A DNA stretch of 64,000 nt from Renibacterium salmoninarum ATCC 33209 (lineage in GTDB: Bacteria > Actinomycetota > Actinomycetes > Actinomycetales > Micrococcaceae), in contig NC_010168.1 in assembly GCF_000018885.1 (NCBI RefSeq), positions 2,976,001-3,040,000 on the forward strand, in the 5' to 3' direction. The position numbers were made by a program, and so were the translations under genes. The notes beneath the pieces are model-generated. The model ran no database searches, was not told the origin of the DNA, and worked only from the letters and a program-made list of their open reading frames with translations. This document shows, in pieces, positions 63,478 to 64,000 of the stretch (its first letter is position 1; every line of letters starts with the position of its first letter).

Positions 63478-64000
63478 TGAACCGTTACCGGTTTTATGCC
63501 GCTTCCTTTTGAGTTTGGAAGGAAGTATTGATGGTTATGAATCGGAAGTTTTCGCGGGAGGTTCGGGACAGGTCGGTGCGGCTGGTTTTGGATCATCTCC
63601 AGGAGTATCCAGCGTTGATGGCTGCTTGTGCTGCTGTGGGCGGCAAAGTCGGGGTTGGGAAGGAATCCCTACGTCGTTGGGTGAGGCAGGCCTAAATTGA
63701 TGCCGGGACCAGGGTAGGGATGTCCACGACGGAATCGGAGCAGGTACGTGCGCTCAAACGTGAGAATCGTGAGCTGCGTGAGTCGTTAGAGATTGTGAAG
63801 GCTGCGTCGGTTTTCTTCGCGGGGGAACTCGACCCCCGCGAAGCATTGATCAGGGGATTCATCGATGAACAACGCTTCCTTGGCTGGGCAGTCGAGGTGA
63901 TCTGCAAGGTCCTGCGTGGCCAGGGCTTAACGGTCACTGCCCGGACCTACCGTAGTTGGAAGGTCTCCACCGCTTCGGTCCGGGACATGGCAGAGGCTTC
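63478..64000 (+). mobile_element. IS3-type element, left end (partial)
   Basis: A second IS3 element that differs from the 1346-bp copies. The left end is read as TGAACCGTTACCGG from 63478, immediately beyond the beheaded uxaC remnant. It carries an OrfA-like gene and continues past 64000. Family identity (possibly ISRs2-like) is a guess. Confidence 0.7.
63531..64000 (+). pseudogene. IS3-type transposase OrfA, interrupted by a stop
   Basis: ATG 63531 after GGAAGGAAG gives the helix-turn-helix REVRDRSVRLVLDHLQEYPA and KESLRRWVRQA, then TAA at 63693-63695, 54 codons in. The same frame continues DAGTRVGMSTTESEQVRALK, a leucine-zipper region RENRELRESLEIVKAASVFF and OrfB-like sequence to the edge. 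GAA to TAA would explain the stop. This copy is probably inactive. Confidence 0.75.

Overview
The window reads as a chromosomal segment of a moderately GC-rich actinobacterium of the Micrococcaceae. Gene content (PurS/PurQ/small-type PurL, DUF3151, IdeR/DtxR-type iron boxes, sortase-E-like LAxTG anchors) is typical of Arthrobacter relatives. Two near-identical IS3-family elements and more than fifteen broken genes beside intact housekeeping genes fit Renibacterium salmoninarum best. The species name is an inference from this pattern, not a database match.

Layout. 1-4.3 kb: end of a flavin monooxygenase, a DUF1992 protein, tRNA-Ser(GGA), and a siderophore ABC uptake operon whose binding protein and first permease are broken; two adjacent iron boxes separate it from a broken Fes-type esterase (4.3-5.6 kb). 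5.6-9.8 kb: SRP RNA, gluQ, dnaX, recR. 9.8-13.6 kb: a frameshifted VOC protein, aspartokinase, and a CPA1 antiporter behind a hairpin-rich spacer. 13.6-17.2 kb: fucose salvage (mutarotase, frameshifted alpha-L-fucosidase, fuconolactonase-like hydrolase). 17.2-20.7 kb: a possible DNA glycosylase, an SSI-like lipoprotein, a dead DMT transporter and two small paralogues. 20.8-24.1 kb: purSQL. 24.5-27.7 kb: arginase-family enzyme, DUF1990, MmcQ, polysaccharide deacetylase and CoA-binding protein. 27.8-30.6 kb: a sortase-anchored surface protein split by IS copy 1. 30.6-37.2 kb: TetR/aldo-keto reductase unit with a perfect palindromic operator, nitrilase, purA, DUF3151 and fba. 37.3-41.5 kb: truncated sedolisin, IS copy 2, truncated histidine kinase, and a membrane protein. 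41.7-45.6 kb: SpoU methylase, HAD phosphatase, dead GH20 hexosaminidase, pyrE. 45.6-57.5 kb: a giant cell-wall GH31 enzyme frameshifted by a 7-bp duplication, then a ROK regulator, sugar ABC transporter, GH4 enzyme and BadF-type sugar kinase. 57.6-60 kb: a frameshifted HSL-type esterase and a divergent SDR/TetR pair. 60-63.5 kb: a hexuronate operon (manD, uxuB-like, uxaC remnant) broken by a second IS3-type element that runs off the right edge.

Themes. Nucleotide synthesis, replication/repair and glycolysis genes are intact, whereas iron scavenging and extracellular glycan/protein degradation (fucosidase, GH20, GH31, sedolisin, Fes, uxaC) are decayed by point nonsense changes, homopolymer indels, short tandem duplications and IS events.

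The most unusual non-coding signal is a family of long palindromes sharing one core (24125-24191, 43227-43329, 59962-60022, and a diverged member at 50489-50545). One is a perfect 49-bp-arm hairpin holding the stop codons of two convergent genes, and one carries a compensatory base swap in both arms. Two other elaborate palindromes (35585-35662 and 41612-41703) also lie in intergenic DNA.
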